A stretch of DNA of 6,331 nucleotides. Source: Phycisphaerales bacterium (lineage in GTDB: Bacteria > Planctomycetota > Phycisphaerae > Phycisphaerales > UBA1924). The notes beneath the pieces were generated by a model that worked only from the letters and a program-made list of their open reading frames with translations, searched no databases and had not been told where the DNA came from. Below, one piece after another: positions 6,020-6,331 of this stretch. Made by a program: the position numbers and the translations under genes. Position 1 is the first letter of the stretch. Each line of letters starts with the position of its first letter. Location of the stretch: assembly GCA_007124345.1 (NCBI GenBank), contig SLFH01000190.1:1-6331 (forward strand), written 5' to 3'.

Positions 6020-6331
6020 GACCTGCACTCGGCGTTGCGATTGTGGGCGGTGGGTTCAGCGGCCTGATGGTTGCCGCCAACCTGCTGCGCCGCGGGGACC
6101 AGCCGGTCCGGATCACGCTGTTCGAGCCCGCCGAGCGACTCGGCGAGGGGGCCGCCTACGCCACCGAAGACCCGCTGCACCTGCTGAATGTGCCCGCCAA
6201 GAAGATGGGTGCGTGGGCGGACGACCACGAGCACTTCTATCGCTGGGTGTGCCAGAGGCCGGGCGGGTGCGACCCCGGCCACGAGCACTTCTATCGCTGG
6301 GTGTGCCAGAGGCCGGGCGGGTGCGACCCCG
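6016..6331 (+). CDS. FAD/NAD(P)-binding protein (PF13454-like), 3' end missing
   Basis: The ORF runs open from the ATG at 6016 to the window end, showing 105 residues. The N terminus is a Rossmann dinucleotide fold: VAIVGGGFSG (7-16), a helix, then the second strand ending in Glu37 (LFEP), which would bind the adenine ribose. RLGEGAAYATEDPLHLLNVP (41-60) is a signature seen in FAD/NAD(P)-binding proteins of the PF13454 group, whose members are often ~450-600 residues and poorly characterised oxidoreductases. It is probably cytoplasmic. It lies downstream of a sigma-54 promoter and a possible 27-codon ORF, so it is likely under control of the divergent activator. No strong Shine-Dalgarno lies at proper distance from 6016: an AGGA ends 15 bp upstream, and a GTG at 6004 is a weaker alternative start. 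Residues 71-88 are repeated as 89-105, an exact duplication at the window end. Confidence 0.82.
   Translation, partial: MRPALGVAIVGGGFSGLMVAANLLRRGDQPVRITLFEPAERLGEGAAYATEDPLHLLNVPAKKMGAWADDHEHFYRWVCQRPGGCDPGHEHFYRWVCQRPGGCDP
6225..6331 (+). repeat. Exact 54-bp tandem duplication, running off the window end
   Basis: Bases 6225-6277 are identical to 6279-6331, a period of 54 bp (18 codons, in frame) with 53 bp of the second copy visible. It duplicates the peptide HEHFYRWVCQRPGGCDPG in the oxidoreductase. The second copy ends exactly at the window end, so a contig-end assembly artefact is as likely as a genuine recent duplication. Confidence 0.9.

Noticed and set aside
5866..6288. 140-codon minus-strand ORF opposite the oxidoreductase start
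   Set aside because: It would cover the sigma-54 promoter and the Rossmann-fold coding region and has no recognisable motif.
1..6331. tRNA, rRNA, CRISPR array, insertion sequence or defence system
   Set aside because: No cloverleaf, repeat-spacer pattern, transposase or terminal inverted repeats were seen; genes fill nearly all of the window.

Overview
The window is a GC-rich, gene-dense piece of bacterial chromosome with five protein genes, two of them cut by the window edges, plus one candidate small ORF. Phylum cannot be proved from the sequence. High GC, weak or absent Shine-Dalgarno sequences before most starts, a GH35-type protein and a compact sigma-54 activator would all suit a planctomycete (for example a Phycisphaerae-like lineage). 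That is an inference only.

Left part, plus strand (1-2721): the C-terminal ~719 residues of a large beta-galactosidase-like (GH35) protein, followed with an ATGA overlap by a 187-residue HD-domain protein of the small alarmone hydrolase (MESH1-like) type. The GH35 protein keeps the GGTNFGF barrel motif and the C-terminal jelly rolls. At the position expected for the catalytic Glu it appears to carry Asp.

Middle part, minus strand (2728-5792): a family-2 glycosyltransferase with an unusual C-terminal extension, converging on the HD gene with only 6 bp between the stop codons. Upstream of it is a sigma-54-dependent AAA+ activator, separated by a 149-bp gap that holds a strong GC hairpin with a short T run (probable terminator of the activator gene) and a second hairpin.

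Right part (5793-6331): the activator diverges from a plus-strand unit. The 223-bp intergenic region is conspicuously AT-rich for this genome. It contains a spaced 7-bp inverted repeat and a 14-bp palindrome, then a near-consensus sigma-54 -24/-12 promoter (TGG-TACG-N4-TTGC). This promoter points at a possible 27-codon acidic ORF overlapping, by ATGA, the start of a PF13454-type FAD/NAD(P)-binding protein. The simplest reading is a self-contained module: activator, its enhancer sites, sigma-54 promoter and target oxidoreductase gene. The window ends inside the oxidoreductase gene, in an exact 54-bp tandem duplication that could be real or a contig-end assembly artefact.
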